Shown here piece by piece: positions 24,227 to 33,363 of a stretch of DNA of 64,000 nucleotides. Numbering within the stretch: the first letter of the stretch is position 1; the number at the start of each line of letters is the position of its first letter. The notes beneath the pieces are model-generated. The model was not told where the DNA came from, made no database searches, and worked only from the letters and a program-made list of their open reading frames with translations. The stretch comes from Elusimicrobiota bacterium (GTDB lineage: Bacteria; Elusimicrobiota; Elusimicrobia; UBA1565; UBA9628). Both the position numbers and the translations under genes were made by a program. Where the stretch lies: NCBI GenBank assembly GCA_028868375.1, contig JAGWUP010000003.1, positions 219,048 to 283,047 on the forward strand. Reading direction: 5' to 3'.

Positions 24227-24254
24227 AGTATAGCAGGCGGCCCCGCCTTGTCAA
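24227..24254 (-). promoter_or_regulatory. Consensus sigma-70 promoter of the YYPAPSG gene
   Basis: On the minus strand: TTGACA (24254-24249), 16-base spacer, TATACT (24232-24227), then a roughly 30-base leader to the GTG. It overlaps the -35 region of the divergent plus-strand promoter. Confidence 0.65.
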
Positions 24255-24273
24255 GACGGCAAAGTGGTAGAAT
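24248..24273 (+). promoter_or_regulatory. Divergent promoter of the aminotransferase operon
   Basis: TTGTCA (24248-24253), a short 14-base spacer, TAGAAT (24268-24273), then 6 bases to the ATG at 24280. It is leaderless in layout and shares bases with the opposite promoter, so the two directions may compete for polymerase. Confidence 0.45.
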
Positions 24274-24279
24274 CGGGCC

Positions 24280-25635
24280 ATGGGCGACCGCTATCCGGAC
24301 AGCGCCGTCTTCTACCGGGCGCTGGACCGAGAACTGCCCCGGATCGTCCGCGGCGAGGGCTGCTGGCTCGTCGACGCGCGCGGCAAGCGCTACCTGGACG
24401 CCTGCGGCGGGGCCTTCGTCTGCAATCTGGGCCACGGCCTGTCCGAGCTTGCGCGCGCGGCCGCGGAGCAGTTGGAGAAGGTCGCCTACGTCAACGGCAC
24501 GGCCTTCACCAGCGAGCCCGCCGAGGAGCTGGCCCGAGAGCTGGCCGCCCTGTCCCTGCCGGGCCTGGACAAGGCTTACTTCTTGTGCAGCGGCTCCGAG
24601 GCGGTCGAGGCGGCGCTGAAGCTGGCCAGGCAATATTGGGTCGAGCGCAAGAGGCCGAAAAAGATCAAGATCCTCGCTCGCAGCCCCGGCTATCACGGCA
24701 ACACCCTGCTGGCCCTCTCGGCCTCGGCGCGGCCGCACTACAAGAAACTCTACGGTCCCTGGCTGGTGCCGGTGCCCATGCTCCCGGCCCCCTACGCCTA
24801 CCGCTGCGGCTGCGCCGGCCGTAAGGACTGCCCCGCCTGCTCGGGGTCGGCGCTCGAGCAGGTCCTATTAAAGGAAGGGCCGGAGACGGTGGCGGCCTTC
24901 ATCGCCGAGCCCGTGGGGGGTTCCAGCACCGGCGCCTCCGTTCCGCGCCCCGATTATTACCGCGCGATCCGCGAGATCTGCGACCGGCACGAAGTCCTCT
25001 TTATCGCCGACGAGGTGCTGACCGGCGCTGGCCGCACCGGCCGCTGGCTGGCGATGGAGCATTACGCCCCGGCCCTGCCCGACATACTGACCATGGGCAA
25101 GGGCGTGTCGGGAGGCTACGCCCCGCTCTCGGTGCTGCTGAGCGGCCGCCGAATCATCGACGCGATCGCCGAGGGCTCCGGGGCCTTCAAGCATGCCCAG
25201 ACCTTCTCCCACGTCCCCTCGAGCTGCGCGGTGGGCCTGGCGGCCGTGCGCCACATCAAGAAGAACGGCCTGGTCGCGCGGGCGGCCAGGACGGGGGAGC
25301 TCTTGCAGCGCAAGCTTTCCGCGCTCAAGGACCTGCCGGCGGTAGGCGACGTGCGCGGTCTAGGAATGCTGGCGGGCGTGGAATTCGTGGCGGATGCAAA
25401 GACCAAGCGCCCCTTCCCGCGCGCGCTGCGCTTCGCCGAGACCTTCACGGCCCGCGCGCTGGAAGCCGGGCTGGTGATCTGGCCGAACGTGGGGCAGGCC
25501 GACGGCGAGAACGGAGACCTCGCCATGATCGCTCCGCCCTTCATCATCACCGAAGCCGAGTTGGACGAGCTGGTCAGCCGCTTCTCGCAGGCCTTGCGCA
25601 GGACGTTGGACTCAATCTCGACGAAGGAGGCATGA
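24280..25635 (+). CDS. Class III PLP aminotransferase
   Basis: A 451-residue fold-type I aminotransferase of subgroup III. FIADEVLTGAGRTGRW holds the Asp contacting the pyridine nitrogen, and MGKGVSGGYAPLSVLL holds the PLP-binding Lys. A Cys-rich insertion (CGCAGRKDCPAC, about residues 172-190) is typical of a subset of omega-amino-acid aminotransferases and may bind metal. The family moves an amino group from omega-amino acids or diamines to a keto acid. It leads a three-gene operon, with one base between its stop and the aldehyde dehydrogenase ATG. The exact substrate cannot be read from sequence. Confidence 0.85.
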   Translation: MGDRYPDSAVFYRALDRELPRIVRGEGCWLVDARGKRYLDACGGAFVCNLGHGLSELARAAAEQLEKVAYVNGTAFTSEPAEELARELAALSLPGLDKAYFLCSGSEAVEAALKLARQYWVERKRPKKIKILARSPGYHGNTLLALSASARPHYKKLYGPWLVPVPMLPAPYAYRCGCAGRKDCPACSGSALEQVLLKEGPETVAAFIAEPVGGSSTGASVPRPDYYRAIREICDRHEVLFIADEVLTGAGRTGRWLAMEHYAPALPDILTMGKGVSGGYAPLSVLLSGRRIIDAIAEGSGAFKHAQTFSHVPSSCAVGLAAVRHIKKNGLVARAARTGELLQRKLSALKDLPAVGDVRGLGMLAGVEFVADAKTKRPFPRALRFAETFTARALEAGLVIWPNVGQADGENGDLAMIAPPFIITEAELDELVSRFSQALRRTLDSISTKEA

Positions 25636-25636
25636 C

Positions 25637-27214
25637 ATGACGACGGCACCGGCCCAGGAGTTCAAGGTGACCTACTCGGCGATCAACGCCGACATGAGCG
25701 AGTTCCACAAGCTCTTCGACCAGGGGCTGGCCTGGGCCCGCAAGGGCATGGGCGCGGAGCATCCCCTCATCATCGACGGCAAGGCGGTCAAGGGAGCCGG
25801 AGAGCCCCTGGCCGACGTCTCCCCCATCAACACGGACTGGCTCCTCGGCCGCTTCGCGGCGGCCTCCCCCCGGCAGGTCGGCTCCGCCGTCGAGGCGGCC
25901 CATGCGGCGCAAAAGGCCTGGGCGCGCACCCCCTGGCGGGAGCGCCTGGCGATACTGCGCAGGGCCTCCGCCGAGATTCGCCGCCGCAAATGGGAGATCG
26001 GCGCGGTGATGTCCCTCGAGGTCGGCAAGAGCCGCCTGGAGGCCTTGGGCGACGCCGAGGAATCCGCCGACCTGATCGCCTACTACTGCCAGGTCTTCGA
26101 GCAGAACGACGGCTTCGCCCGGCCCTTGGGCAAGCTCGCGCCCAACGAGAAGACCTGCGACGTCCTGCGCCCCTTCGGGGTGTTCGCCTGCATCGCCCCC
26201 TTCAACTTCCCGATGGCGCTCTCCACCGGCATGTCCTCGGCGGCCCTGATCGCCGGCAACGCCGTGGTCTACAAGCCCTCGCAGGAGACTCCGTGGACGG
26301 GGCTGCTGCTGCAGCAGTGCTACGCCGCCGCGGGGCTGCCCTCCGGGCTCTTTCACTTCATCACCGGCCGGGGCTCCGTCATCGGCGACGCCTTCTGGAA
26401 GCACCCGAAGGTCGACGGCATCGTCTTCACCGGCTCCAAGGAGGTCGGGCTGCGCATGCTCAAGGAGTTCTCCCGCGACTGGCCCAAGCCGGCCTTGATG
26501 GAGCTGGGCGGCAAGAACCCCGCCATCGTCTGCGAGTCGGCCGATCTCGACATGGCGGCCGAGGGCGTGGCCAAGAGCGCCTTCAGCCTGCAGGGCCAGA
26601 AATGCTCGGCCTGCTCGCGGGTCTACGTCGATCGCCGCATCGCCGACGCCTTCGGCGCCAAGCTCCTGGAGCGCGCCAAGGCCGTGGCGATCGGCGACCC
26701 CACCCAGCGCGACGTCTACTTCGGCCCGCTGATCAACGCCCGGGCGGTCAAGACCTTCGAGGCCGCCGTCGAGAGCGCCAAGAAGGGAGGCCACGTCCTA
26801 ATCGGCGGCGAGCGCCTGCGCCAGGGGGCCCTGGCGAAGGGCCATTACGTCGCGCCGACGATCGTCCAGCTGCCGCTCGAGCACGAGCTCTTCCGCCGCG
26901 AGCTCTTCGTGCCGCTGCTTTCCCTGGCGCCGGTCTCCGGGCTCGACGAGGCGCTCTCGCGCTCCAACGACGCCGAGTACGGCCTGACCGCGGGGATCTT
27001 CACGCGCAAGAAGGAGGAGATCGAGCGCTTCTTCGACGAGATCGAGGCCGGGGTCTGCTACGCCAACCGGCGCAGCGGGGCGACCACCGGAGCCTGGCCC
27101 GGCGTGCAGAGCTTCTGCGGCTGGAAGGGCTCCGGCGCCACCGGCAAGGGCGGCTGCGGCCCCTACTACGTCCAGCAGTTCATGCGCGAGCAAAGCCGCA
27201 CGGTGATGGAATAG
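25637..27214 (+). CDS. NAD(P)-dependent aldehyde dehydrogenase, P5C dehydrogenase-like
   Basis: A 525-residue aldehyde dehydrogenase. It has the N-terminal helix pattern of the delta-1-pyrroline-5-carboxylate dehydrogenase group, the active-site Glu in MELGGKNPAIV, and the catalytic Cys in SLQGQKCSACSR, a motif characteristic of P5C dehydrogenases. The C-terminal NRRSGATTGAWPGVQSFCGWKGSG segment also matches. P5C dehydrogenase oxidises glutamate semialdehyde to glutamate in proline and ornithine breakdown. Between two class III aminotransferases it should oxidise the aldehyde made from a diamine or omega-amino acid such as ornithine; substrate inferred. Confidence 0.85.
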   Translation: MTTAPAQEFKVTYSAINADMSEFHKLFDQGLAWARKGMGAEHPLIIDGKAVKGAGEPLADVSPINTDWLLGRFAAASPRQVGSAVEAAHAAQKAWARTPWRERLAILRRASAEIRRRKWEIGAVMSLEVGKSRLEALGDAEESADLIAYYCQVFEQNDGFARPLGKLAPNEKTCDVLRPFGVFACIAPFNFPMALSTGMSSAALIAGNAVVYKPSQETPWTGLLLQQCYAAAGLPSGLFHFITGRGSVIGDAFWKHPKVDGIVFTGSKEVGLRMLKEFSRDWPKPALMELGGKNPAIVCESADLDMAAEGVAKSAFSLQGQKCSACSRVYVDRRIADAFGAKLLERAKAVAIGDPTQRDVYFGPLINARAVKTFEAAVESAKKGGHVLIGGERLRQGALAKGHYVAPTIVQLPLEHELFRRELFVPLLSLAPVSGLDEALSRSNDAEYGLTAGIFTRKKEEIERFFDEIEAGVCYANRRSGATTGAWPGVQSFCGWKGSGATGKGGCGPYYVQQFMREQSRTVME

Positions 27215-27215
27215 C

Positions 27216-28550
27216 ATGCCGGCCAAGACCGCCGCGCGCAAGAGCGCCGCCCTGAAGCGGGATTATCCGCGCATCGTCGTCCCCCCTCCGGGGCCGAAGG
27301 CGCGCCGGGTGATCTCCCTCGACAAGGAATGGTCCTCGCCCTCCTATATCAAGGAATACCCGTTCGTGATGGCGGGCGGGCGCGGGGCCATGTGCGAGGA
27401 CGCGGACGGCAACCGCTACATCGACTGGATGGCCGGCATCGCGGTCTCGGCCACCGGCTACAACCACCCCAAGCTCGTCGCCGCCATCCGGGAGGCGGCC
27501 GGAAAATTCCTGCACATCTGCGGCACGGACTTCTACTACGAGTCTATGGCCGAGCTCTGCCAAGCCTTGGCGCGCAGCGCCCCGGGCAAGGAGAAGCACC
27601 GGGTCTTTCTCTCCAACTCCGGCACCGAGGCCGTGGAGGGCGCCGTGAAACTGGCCCGCAAGCACACCGGCCGGCAGTACCTGATCGCATTCGACGGGGC
27701 CTTCCACGGCCGCAGCTACGCGGCGGTGACCCTGACCGCCAGCAAGACCAAGTACAAGGCCGGCTTCGGGCCGCTGTTGCCCGGAGTCCTCCACCTGCCC
27801 TACGACGATCCCTACCGCGGAATCGACGGCTTGGCCTCGGTCGAAAGCCTCTTCGAGAGCAAGGTCTCTCCAGAGGAGGTCGCGGCCGTCGTCATGGAGC
27901 CGATCCAAGGCGAGGGCGGCTACGTCCTGCCCCGAGCGGAGTTCATCCGGGGTTGGCGCAGGCTCTGCGACAAGCACGGCATCCTGCTCGTCTTCGACGA
28001 GGTCCAATGCGGGGTGGGGCGCACGGGAAAGATGTGGGCGGCCGAGCATTACGGGGTCAGCCCCGACGTCTTCGTCACCGCCAAGGGCCTGGGCTCCGGC
28101 ATGCCGATCGGGGCCATCGTCGCCAAGGAGAGCGTGATGACCTGGCCGCAGGGCTCCCACGGCACCACCTTCGGCGGCAATCCCGTCTGCTGCGCGGCCG
28201 CGCTGGCCACCCTGGAGCTCGTCGAATCCGAGCTGGCCGCCAACGCCCGCGCCATGGGAGAGCGCCTGCTCTCCGGGCTCTACCAGCTCCAGAAGAGGCA
28301 TGAGTGCATCGGCGACGTCCGCGGCCTGGGGCTGATGATCGGCGTCGAGTTCGTCAAGGACCGCGCCTCCAAAAAGCCCGACGGCGAGCTGGTCCACGCC
28401 CTGGAGCTGGAGGCCTTCAAGCGCGGGCTGCTGCTGCTGTCCTGCGGCAAATCCGTCATCCGCGTCGCCCCGCCGCTGGTCCTGGACTCCTACGACGTCG
28501 ATACCGGCCTCAGCATCCTAGACGAAAGCCTGACCGCCCTCGGGCGCTAG
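27216..28550 (+). CDS. Class III PLP aminotransferase (4-aminobutyrate/ornithine type)
   Basis: A 444-residue aminotransferase with LLVFDEVQCGVGRTGKMWAAEH (pyridine-nitrogen Asp) and FVTAKGLGSGMPIGAIV (PLP Lys). The block SNSGTEAVEGAVKLARKHTGR binds the phosphate. It resembles GABA and acetylornithine aminotransferases. It follows the aldehyde dehydrogenase by one base and is the last gene before a strong terminator. Two aminotransferases flanking one dehydrogenase suggest sequential breakdown of a diamino acid to glutamate or a dicarboxylate. Confidence 0.85.
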   Translation: MPAKTAARKSAALKRDYPRIVVPPPGPKARRVISLDKEWSSPSYIKEYPFVMAGGRGAMCEDADGNRYIDWMAGIAVSATGYNHPKLVAAIREAAGKFLHICGTDFYYESMAELCQALARSAPGKEKHRVFLSNSGTEAVEGAVKLARKHTGRQYLIAFDGAFHGRSYAAVTLTASKTKYKAGFGPLLPGVLHLPYDDPYRGIDGLASVESLFESKVSPEEVAAVVMEPIQGEGGYVLPRAEFIRGWRRLCDKHGILLVFDEVQCGVGRTGKMWAAEHYGVSPDVFVTAKGLGSGMPIGAIVAKESVMTWPQGSHGTTFGGNPVCCAAALATLELVESELAANARAMGERLLSGLYQLQKRHECIGDVRGLGLMIGVEFVKDRASKKPDGELVHALELEAFKRGLLLLSCGKSVIRVAPPLVLDSYDVDTGLSILDESLTALGR

Positions 28551-28558
28551 AAGCCCGG

Positions 28559-28596
28559 CCGGCTCGCTTTCCACAACGCGAGCCGGATGGATTTTT
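28559..28596 (+). terminator. Rho-independent terminator after the aminotransferase operon
   Basis: A 9-base-pair GC stem (CCGGCTCGC at 28559-28567 and GCGAGCCGG at 28578-28586) with a 10-base loop, followed by ATGGATTTTTC. It closes the catabolic operon just before the cytochrome gene. Confidence 0.75.
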
Positions 28597-28602
28597 CGTT
28601 GC

Positions 28603-30609
28603 TTGGCAAGCGCCGTGGCTTTCCTGCTGCCCGCGATCCTGGCGCTGACCGCCGCGGTTTCGGCTAGTCCACAGCCCCCCGCCTCGGCCCAAGCCTGCCT
28701 GGCCTGCCACGGCGTCAAGGACAGCGGAGCCCCCTTCGTCGATCCCGCCGCCTTCGCCGCCTCGCCCCACGGACGCTCCGACTGCCGCTCCTGCCACGCC
28801 GACATCAAGGATTTTCCCCATCCGGACAAGGTCCGCGGGGTCGATTGCGGCTCCTGCCACCGCTTGGAGCGTGCCCTGGTCTCCCACGGCCCCCATGCCG
28901 CCGGCGGCTGCGTCTCCTGCCACGGCAACCACGCCATGCTCTGGCCGCGGAAGGCCGGCGCCTTGCTGTGCGCGCGCTGCCACAAAGTTGAAGTCGGGGA
29001 TTATTCCCGCAGCGTCCATGGCCGGGCCCGCGCCAAGGGCGAGACCGACGCCGCCATCTGCTTTTCCTGCCATGGGCAGGCGCATGCGATCAGCCGCGTC
29101 TCAAATCCGAACTCCCCGGTCTCCGGCAAGCGCCTGGCCAAGACCTGCGCCCGCTGCCACAGCAATCCGGCCCTGGCCCGCCGGCACGACCTAAGCCCCA
29201 CCGACATCTACCGCGCCTACATGGGCTCGACGCATGCCGGAGCGGCCAAGGACGGCCTGCCGGCCGCGGACTGCGCCGACTGCCACGGCCATCACGACAT
29301 CCGCGCCCCGGGCGACCCCGCCTCCAGCGTCTCGGCGGCGCGCCTGGTCAAGACCTGCGGCCGCTGCCATGCCTTCGAGGCCCGCCAATACGCCGACAGC
29401 GTCCACGGCCGCGCGGTGGCCAGGGGCGTGCGGGCGGCCCCGACCTGCGTCGACTGCCACGGCGAGCACGACATCCGCGCCCCGAACGCCCCCGGAAGCC
29501 GGGTCTCGCGCGCCGCGCGCGCCGAGACCTGCGCGGGCTGCCATCAATCCCAGCGCCTAGCCGGGCGCTTCGGCCTGCCATCCGACCGCGTGGCCACCTA
29601 CCGCTCCTCCTTCCACGGCCTGGCCAACCGGGAAGGCGACCTGCAGGTGGCCGACTGCGCCTCCTGCCACGGCTGGCACGACGTGCTGGCCTCCAGCAAT
29701 CCGCGCTCGCGCACCAACCCGGCACGATTGGCCGAGACCTGCGGGCGCTGCCATCCCGGCGCCGGCGCGCGCTGGAGCGGCGGCGTCAGCGTGCACCGCA
29801 TGCTGGCCGAGGGGGGCTCCGGCAGCCGCTTGGCGACGCTGGTCCGGCGGCTCTACCTCATCGTCATCCCCTTCACCGTCCTGTTCATGCTGCTGCACAA
29901 CGGCCTCGATTTAAGCCGAAAGCTCCGGCTCCAGCGCGGACGACGCCGCAGACTGGCCGAGATTCCCCCCTCCGTCGCCGAGCGCTGGCAGCACGCCGCC
30001 AACGCCGCGGCCTTCCTCATGCTGGCCTACAGCGGCTTCGCCCTGCATTCCCCGCAGGCCTGGTGGGCCGCGCCGTTCCAGACCCTGGGCGGGGAGCTGG
30101 CGCGCCGCCAGGCCCATCGCGCCGCGGCCGCCCTCTTCCTGCTGACGGCGGCGGCGCATCTGGCCTATCTGTCGACCAAGCCCGGACGCTCCCGCCTGAA
30201 GGCCCTTCTGCCGGCGCGGCGCGACCCCGGCGATCTCTTGAAGATGCTCGCGTACAACGGCCGCAGGTCCGAGGAGAAGCCGGCCCTGCCGCAGTTCTCC
30301 TACATCGAGAAGTTCGAGTACTGGGCGCTGCTCTGGGGCTCGCTGGTGATGACGGCCACAGGGGCCCTGCTCTTCTTCCATAACGCCGCCCTGGCCGCGC
30401 TGCCGCTCTGGTCGGTGGCCGTGGCCCGCGTCGCGCATTACTACGAGGCGGTGCTGGCCTGCCTGGCCATACTGATCTGGCACGGCTATTGGGTGATCTT
30501 CGATCCCGAGGTCTACCCCATGGACTGGGCCTGGCTGACCGGAAAGACCTACCGCGCGGAGGAAGACGAGCCCGAACAAGGCCCCAAGCAAGGCAAGGAC
30601 ACCAAATGA
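28603..30609 (+). CDS. 13-haem c-type cytochrome with C-terminal membrane domain
   Basis: A 668-residue protein with a signal-like N-terminus and 13 CxxCH haem-binding motifs within roughly residues 30-405. The repeats SVHGRAxAxG...CxDCHG(E/H)HDIRAP show internal duplication. From about residue 425 there are several membrane segments with conserved His (LHNGLDL, HAANAAAFLMLAYSGFALH, HRAAAALFLLTAAAH, HYYEAVLACLAILIWHGYW), like a cytochrome b561/formate dehydrogenase gamma module for quinol contact. It probably moves electrons between the quinone pool and periplasmic partners. The TTG at 28603 is a tentative start; GTG 28615 is possible. The stop overlaps the next ATG. Confidence 0.85.
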   Translation: MASAVAFLLPAILALTAAVSASPQPPASAQACLACHGVKDSGAPFVDPAAFAASPHGRSDCRSCHADIKDFPHPDKVRGVDCGSCHRLERALVSHGPHAAGGCVSCHGNHAMLWPRKAGALLCARCHKVEVGDYSRSVHGRARAKGETDAAICFSCHGQAHAISRVSNPNSPVSGKRLAKTCARCHSNPALARRHDLSPTDIYRAYMGSTHAGAAKDGLPAADCADCHGHHDIRAPGDPASSVSAARLVKTCGRCHAFEARQYADSVHGRAVARGVRAAPTCVDCHGEHDIRAPNAPGSRVSRAARAETCAGCHQSQRLAGRFGLPSDRVATYRSSFHGLANREGDLQVADCASCHGWHDVLASSNPRSRTNPARLAETCGRCHPGAGARWSGGVSVHRMLAEGGSGSRLATLVRRLYLIVIPFTVLFMLLHNGLDLSRKLRLQRGRRRRLAEIPPSVAERWQHAANAAAFLMLAYSGFALHSPQAWWAAPFQTLGGELARRQAHRAAAALFLLTAAAHLAYLSTKPGRSRLKALLPARRDPGDLLKMLAYNGRRSEEKPALPQFSYIEKFEYWALLWGSLVMTATGALLFFHNAALAALPLWSVAVARVAHYYEAVLACLAILIWHGYWVIFDPEVYPMDWAWLTGKTYRAEEDEPEQGPKQGKDTK

Positions 30610-32294
30610 GAAGGATCAAGATCGGACGCCGCAGCTTCGGCCTCGGAACCATCGTTCTGGCCGCGGTTGTGGCCCTGGCCGGCGCCCTGGCCGGCGCCGT
30701 CAAGTACTCGGAAAGCCCCTCCTTCTGCCGCTCCTGCCACATCATGGAGCCGTATTATCAAGCCTGGAAGGCCTCCAAGCACAACCAGGTCGCCTGCGTG
30801 GAATGCCATTATCCCCCGGCCGCCCCGCGCACGCTGATCTGGAAGAAGTTCCAGGCCCTCTCGCAGGTGGTCAAGTACGTCACGCGCACCTATTCCTCCA
30901 AGCCCTTCGCCAAGGTCGACGACGCCTCCTGCCTGCGCTCCGGCTGCCACTCCCGCCGCCTGATCCAGGGCAAGATCATGACCAAGACGCATATCCTCTT
31001 CGATCATCGCCCCCATTTGCTGGAGCTGCGCCGCGGCATGCGCTTGCGCTGCGTCTCCTGCCACTCCCAGGTCATGATCGGCAACCACATCGAGGTCACC
31101 TACGCCACCTGCTTCATCTGCCATTTCAAGGGCCGCGGACAGGGGCGAAACCTCCGGCCGATCGCCGGCTGCACCGGCTGCCATCAGGTGCCCACGCGGG
31201 ACTTCAAGATCGGGAGCATCACCTATAACCACAAGTCCTTCGTCGCCCGCGGCGTGGCTTGCCAGAGCTGCCACTTCGACATCGTGCAGGGCGACGGCGC
31301 CGCCCCCAAGGAGCGCTGCCTGACCTGCCACAACGTGCCCGAGATCCTGGCCCGCTACAAGGACTGGAAGTTCATCCACAAGCGCCACGTCACCGACAAC
31401 AACATCGCCTGCCTGCACTGCCACGAGGAAATCCGCCACGGCTTCTCCGACGACACCGGCGCCCTGGCCAGGCTGGGCGGCCCCCCGCCTCCCCAGCGCG
31501 CCAAGCGCGACGCCGTCTCCATCGCCAGGCTTCCCACCCTGGCCTTCGACTGCTCCCTCTGCCACCTCGACCAACACAAGGGGCAGTTGGAGCTCTACTC
31601 CGGCCAGACCTCCGGCCTTGGCCTGCCGATCATGCCCAATCCGATGTTCCTGGCGCGCGTGGACTGCTCCGGCTGCCACTACGACCAGACCAAGGGCGCC
31701 GCCTCCTCGAAGGGCGTGCACGGCGTTACCTTCCGCGCCTCGCGCCAGGCTTGCGTGCGCTGCCACGGGCCGCGCTTCAAGGGCTTGTGGGAGTCCATCC
31801 ACCAAGAGCTGGCCAGGACCGTGGCCGCCATGAGCGCCAACCTCGACATCGTCGCCAAGGCCGTCGCGGCCATGCCGCCGGCCGACACGGCCAAGCGCGC
31901 CGCGGCCCAAGACGCCTTCTCGCGCGCCCGGCGCCTGGTGGATTTCATCCGCGACTCCCACGGCGACCACAACATCTATCTGGCCGCCGTGGCGCTGCGC
32001 CGCGCCCAGCGGCAGACGGAGCTGGCGGCCCAAGCCTCCAACACCCAGCTCAACGATCTTTCCGACCTGCCGCTCATCAACCAGACCTACTGCGCCACCC
32101 TCTGCCATCCGAAGGTCGGCGTCAAGATTCCGCGCGAGATCGAGCATTACAAGGGGAAGGTAATGCCGCACGGCATGCACGCCAGGATGCTGCCCTGCGG
32201 GCAATGCCACGACATGGGGGTCCACCGCAAGGCGCCGCTGAAGCCGAACATCGACGCCGTCTGCGCCAACTGCCACCAGGGATCGGCCCCCTAG
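30606..32294 (+). CDS. 15-haem NapC/NirT-type cytochrome c
   Basis: A 562-residue protein with an uncleaved N-terminal membrane anchor (residues about 12-32) and SPSFCRSCHIMEPYYQAWKASKHNQVACVECHYPP, the NapC/NrfH quinol-oxidase signature. In total I count 13 CxxCH and 2 CxxxCH motifs (CLRSGCH, CATLCH). The protein is far longer than NapC (four haems) and carries a large extra multihaem domain with an Ala-rich helical insert near residues 395-480. It overlaps the previous gene (ATGA), so both should form one membrane electron-transfer complex, possibly for extracellular or nitrogen/sulfur-oxide reduction; acceptor unknown. Confidence 0.85.
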   Translation: MRRIKIGRRSFGLGTIVLAAVVALAGALAGAVKYSESPSFCRSCHIMEPYYQAWKASKHNQVACVECHYPPAAPRTLIWKKFQALSQVVKYVTRTYSSKPFAKVDDASCLRSGCHSRRLIQGKIMTKTHILFDHRPHLLELRRGMRLRCVSCHSQVMIGNHIEVTYATCFICHFKGRGQGRNLRPIAGCTGCHQVPTRDFKIGSITYNHKSFVARGVACQSCHFDIVQGDGAAPKERCLTCHNVPEILARYKDWKFIHKRHVTDNNIACLHCHEEIRHGFSDDTGALARLGGPPPPQRAKRDAVSIARLPTLAFDCSLCHLDQHKGQLELYSGQTSGLGLPIMPNPMFLARVDCSGCHYDQTKGAASSKGVHGVTFRASRQACVRCHGPRFKGLWESIHQELARTVAAMSANLDIVAKAVAAMPPADTAKRAAAQDAFSRARRLVDFIRDSHGDHNIYLAAVALRRAQRQTELAAQASNTQLNDLSDLPLINQTYCATLCHPKVGVKIPREIEHYKGKVMPHGMHARMLPCGQCHDMGVHRKAPLKPNIDAVCANCHQGSAP

Positions 32295-32301
32295 CCGGCC
32301 G

Positions 32302-32401
32302 GCGCCCAGGCCGGCTACGCCCAGGCCGGCTGACGCCGTGCCGTCACAGCCTGACGCACTTTCCAATATCCGGCTGGACGCAGGCCGGCTGACGCCGGCC
32401 T
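32302..32401 (+). repeat. Short intergenic repeat, CAGGCCGGCTGACGCC type
   Basis: The gap after the 15-haem gene holds three near copies of a CAGGCCGGCT-(G)ACGCC unit plus a partial GCCTGACGC copy. Each unit contains the palindrome GGCCGGCC/GCCGGC, so it could form hairpins and act as a processing or termination site. Confidence 0.4.
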
Positions 32402-32445
32402 AGAAGTAGTGTTGCGATAGACAACTCGCTAGCAAGAGGAGGCTT

Positions 32446-33165
32446 ATGCTTGGACGAGCGCTCGGTCTTATCGCGGTCTGCGTTCTCGCGGTCGGCGCGG
32501 CGGCGCAGGGGGAAGGCTCCTGCGTGCGCTGCCACGCCCATATCAAGGGCGCAAGCCCCGCCTCGCATAACTTCGCAGACTGGCGCAAGAGCGCCCATGC
32601 CCGCTCCGGGGTGGGCTGCCAATCCTGCCATGGCGGCGACGCCGCGGCCCGGGACGAGGCCTCCGCCCACGCCGGCATGCTCCCCTCCACCGATCCGCGC
32701 AGCGCCGTCTATTTCACCCGCGTCCCACAAACCTGCGGCGCCTGCCATCAGCCGGAGTTCGAGGCCTTCCGCAAGAGCGCTCATTTCAAGGAGCTGGAGA
32801 GCTCCGGCCGGGGGCCCAACTGCGTGACCTGCCACGGCGCGATGGCAAACTACGTGCTCGGTCCGCGCGAGATGGAGACGACCTGCACGCTCTGCCATCG
32901 CCAGCCCACGCATGCCTATGCCGCGCGCCTGGAGCTGCGCCAGTCGGAGGCGATGACGCGCAGCCTCGAGGCCGCCCTGCGGAGAGCCTCCGGCGCCTCC
33001 GATCTCTCGGCGCAGCGCAAGGAATACGAGGCCATCGTCGACTTGCAGCGCTCCGCCATGGTGCAATGGCACACCTTCCAAATGGACCGCGTGCTGGCCA
33101 GCGCCAAGCAGGTCGAGCGCCGCGTCACCACCGTCCTGGGCGAGCTTCGGGTCAAGACCCATTAG
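32446..33165 (+). CDS. Periplasmic pentahaem cytochrome c
   Basis: A 239-residue exported protein with a cleavable signal peptide (MLGRALGLIAVCVLAVGAAA) and five CxxCH motifs (CVRCH, CQSCH, CGACH, CVTCH, CTLCH). The C-terminal third is a haem-free helical part rich in Glu, Arg and Ala. A GAGGAGG ribosome site lies 5 bases before the ATG. It likely shuttles electrons from the two larger membrane cytochromes upstream. The 150-base gap before it holds a short repeated sequence and no gene. Confidence 0.85.
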   Translation: MLGRALGLIAVCVLAVGAAAQGEGSCVRCHAHIKGASPASHNFADWRKSAHARSGVGCQSCHGGDAAARDEASAHAGMLPSTDPRSAVYFTRVPQTCGACHQPEFEAFRKSAHFKELESSGRGPNCVTCHGAMANYVLGPREMETTCTLCHRQPTHAYAARLELRQSEAMTRSLEAALRRASGASDLSAQRKEYEAIVDLQRSAMVQWHTFQMDRVLASAKQVERRVTTVLGELRVKTH

Positions 33166-33363
33166 CAGGACGCCGAAAATCCCATCTCATTCAATTGCGC
33201 GGCGGGTCCTGTGGCTGCGGCCGCGGCTTCGCTGCGCCCCGGAAGTGCTCGCTCGCCGCGTTCCTCGCCATCACCCGCCGCTCATTTAACGAGACGGGGT
33301 TTCAGCGCCCCGCTGACGCTGCGTACGATTTAGTTTTGGCAGAAGCGTTGCTTGGGTTACGGC
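33166..33363. other. Intergenic region without a recognised gene
   Basis: About 200 bases between the pentahaem cytochrome and the lipoprotein. It contains GC-rich palindromic sequence near 33,210-33,245 (GGCTGCGGCCGCGGC) that may end the cytochrome transcript, and a slightly AT-richer part near 33,325 that may hold a promoter. No RNA gene or coding frame is recognised. Confidence 0.4.

Noticed and set aside
30549..32366. A 605-codon open frame antisense to the 15-haem cytochrome
   Set aside because: The plus strand has 15 regularly spaced haem motifs; the antisense frame is Gly/Val/Ala-rich with no motif.
32302..32401. A small RNA or riboswitch in the gap before the pentahaem gene
   Set aside because: Only short GGCCGGC palindromes are present; no conserved RNA structure or long leader can be supported.
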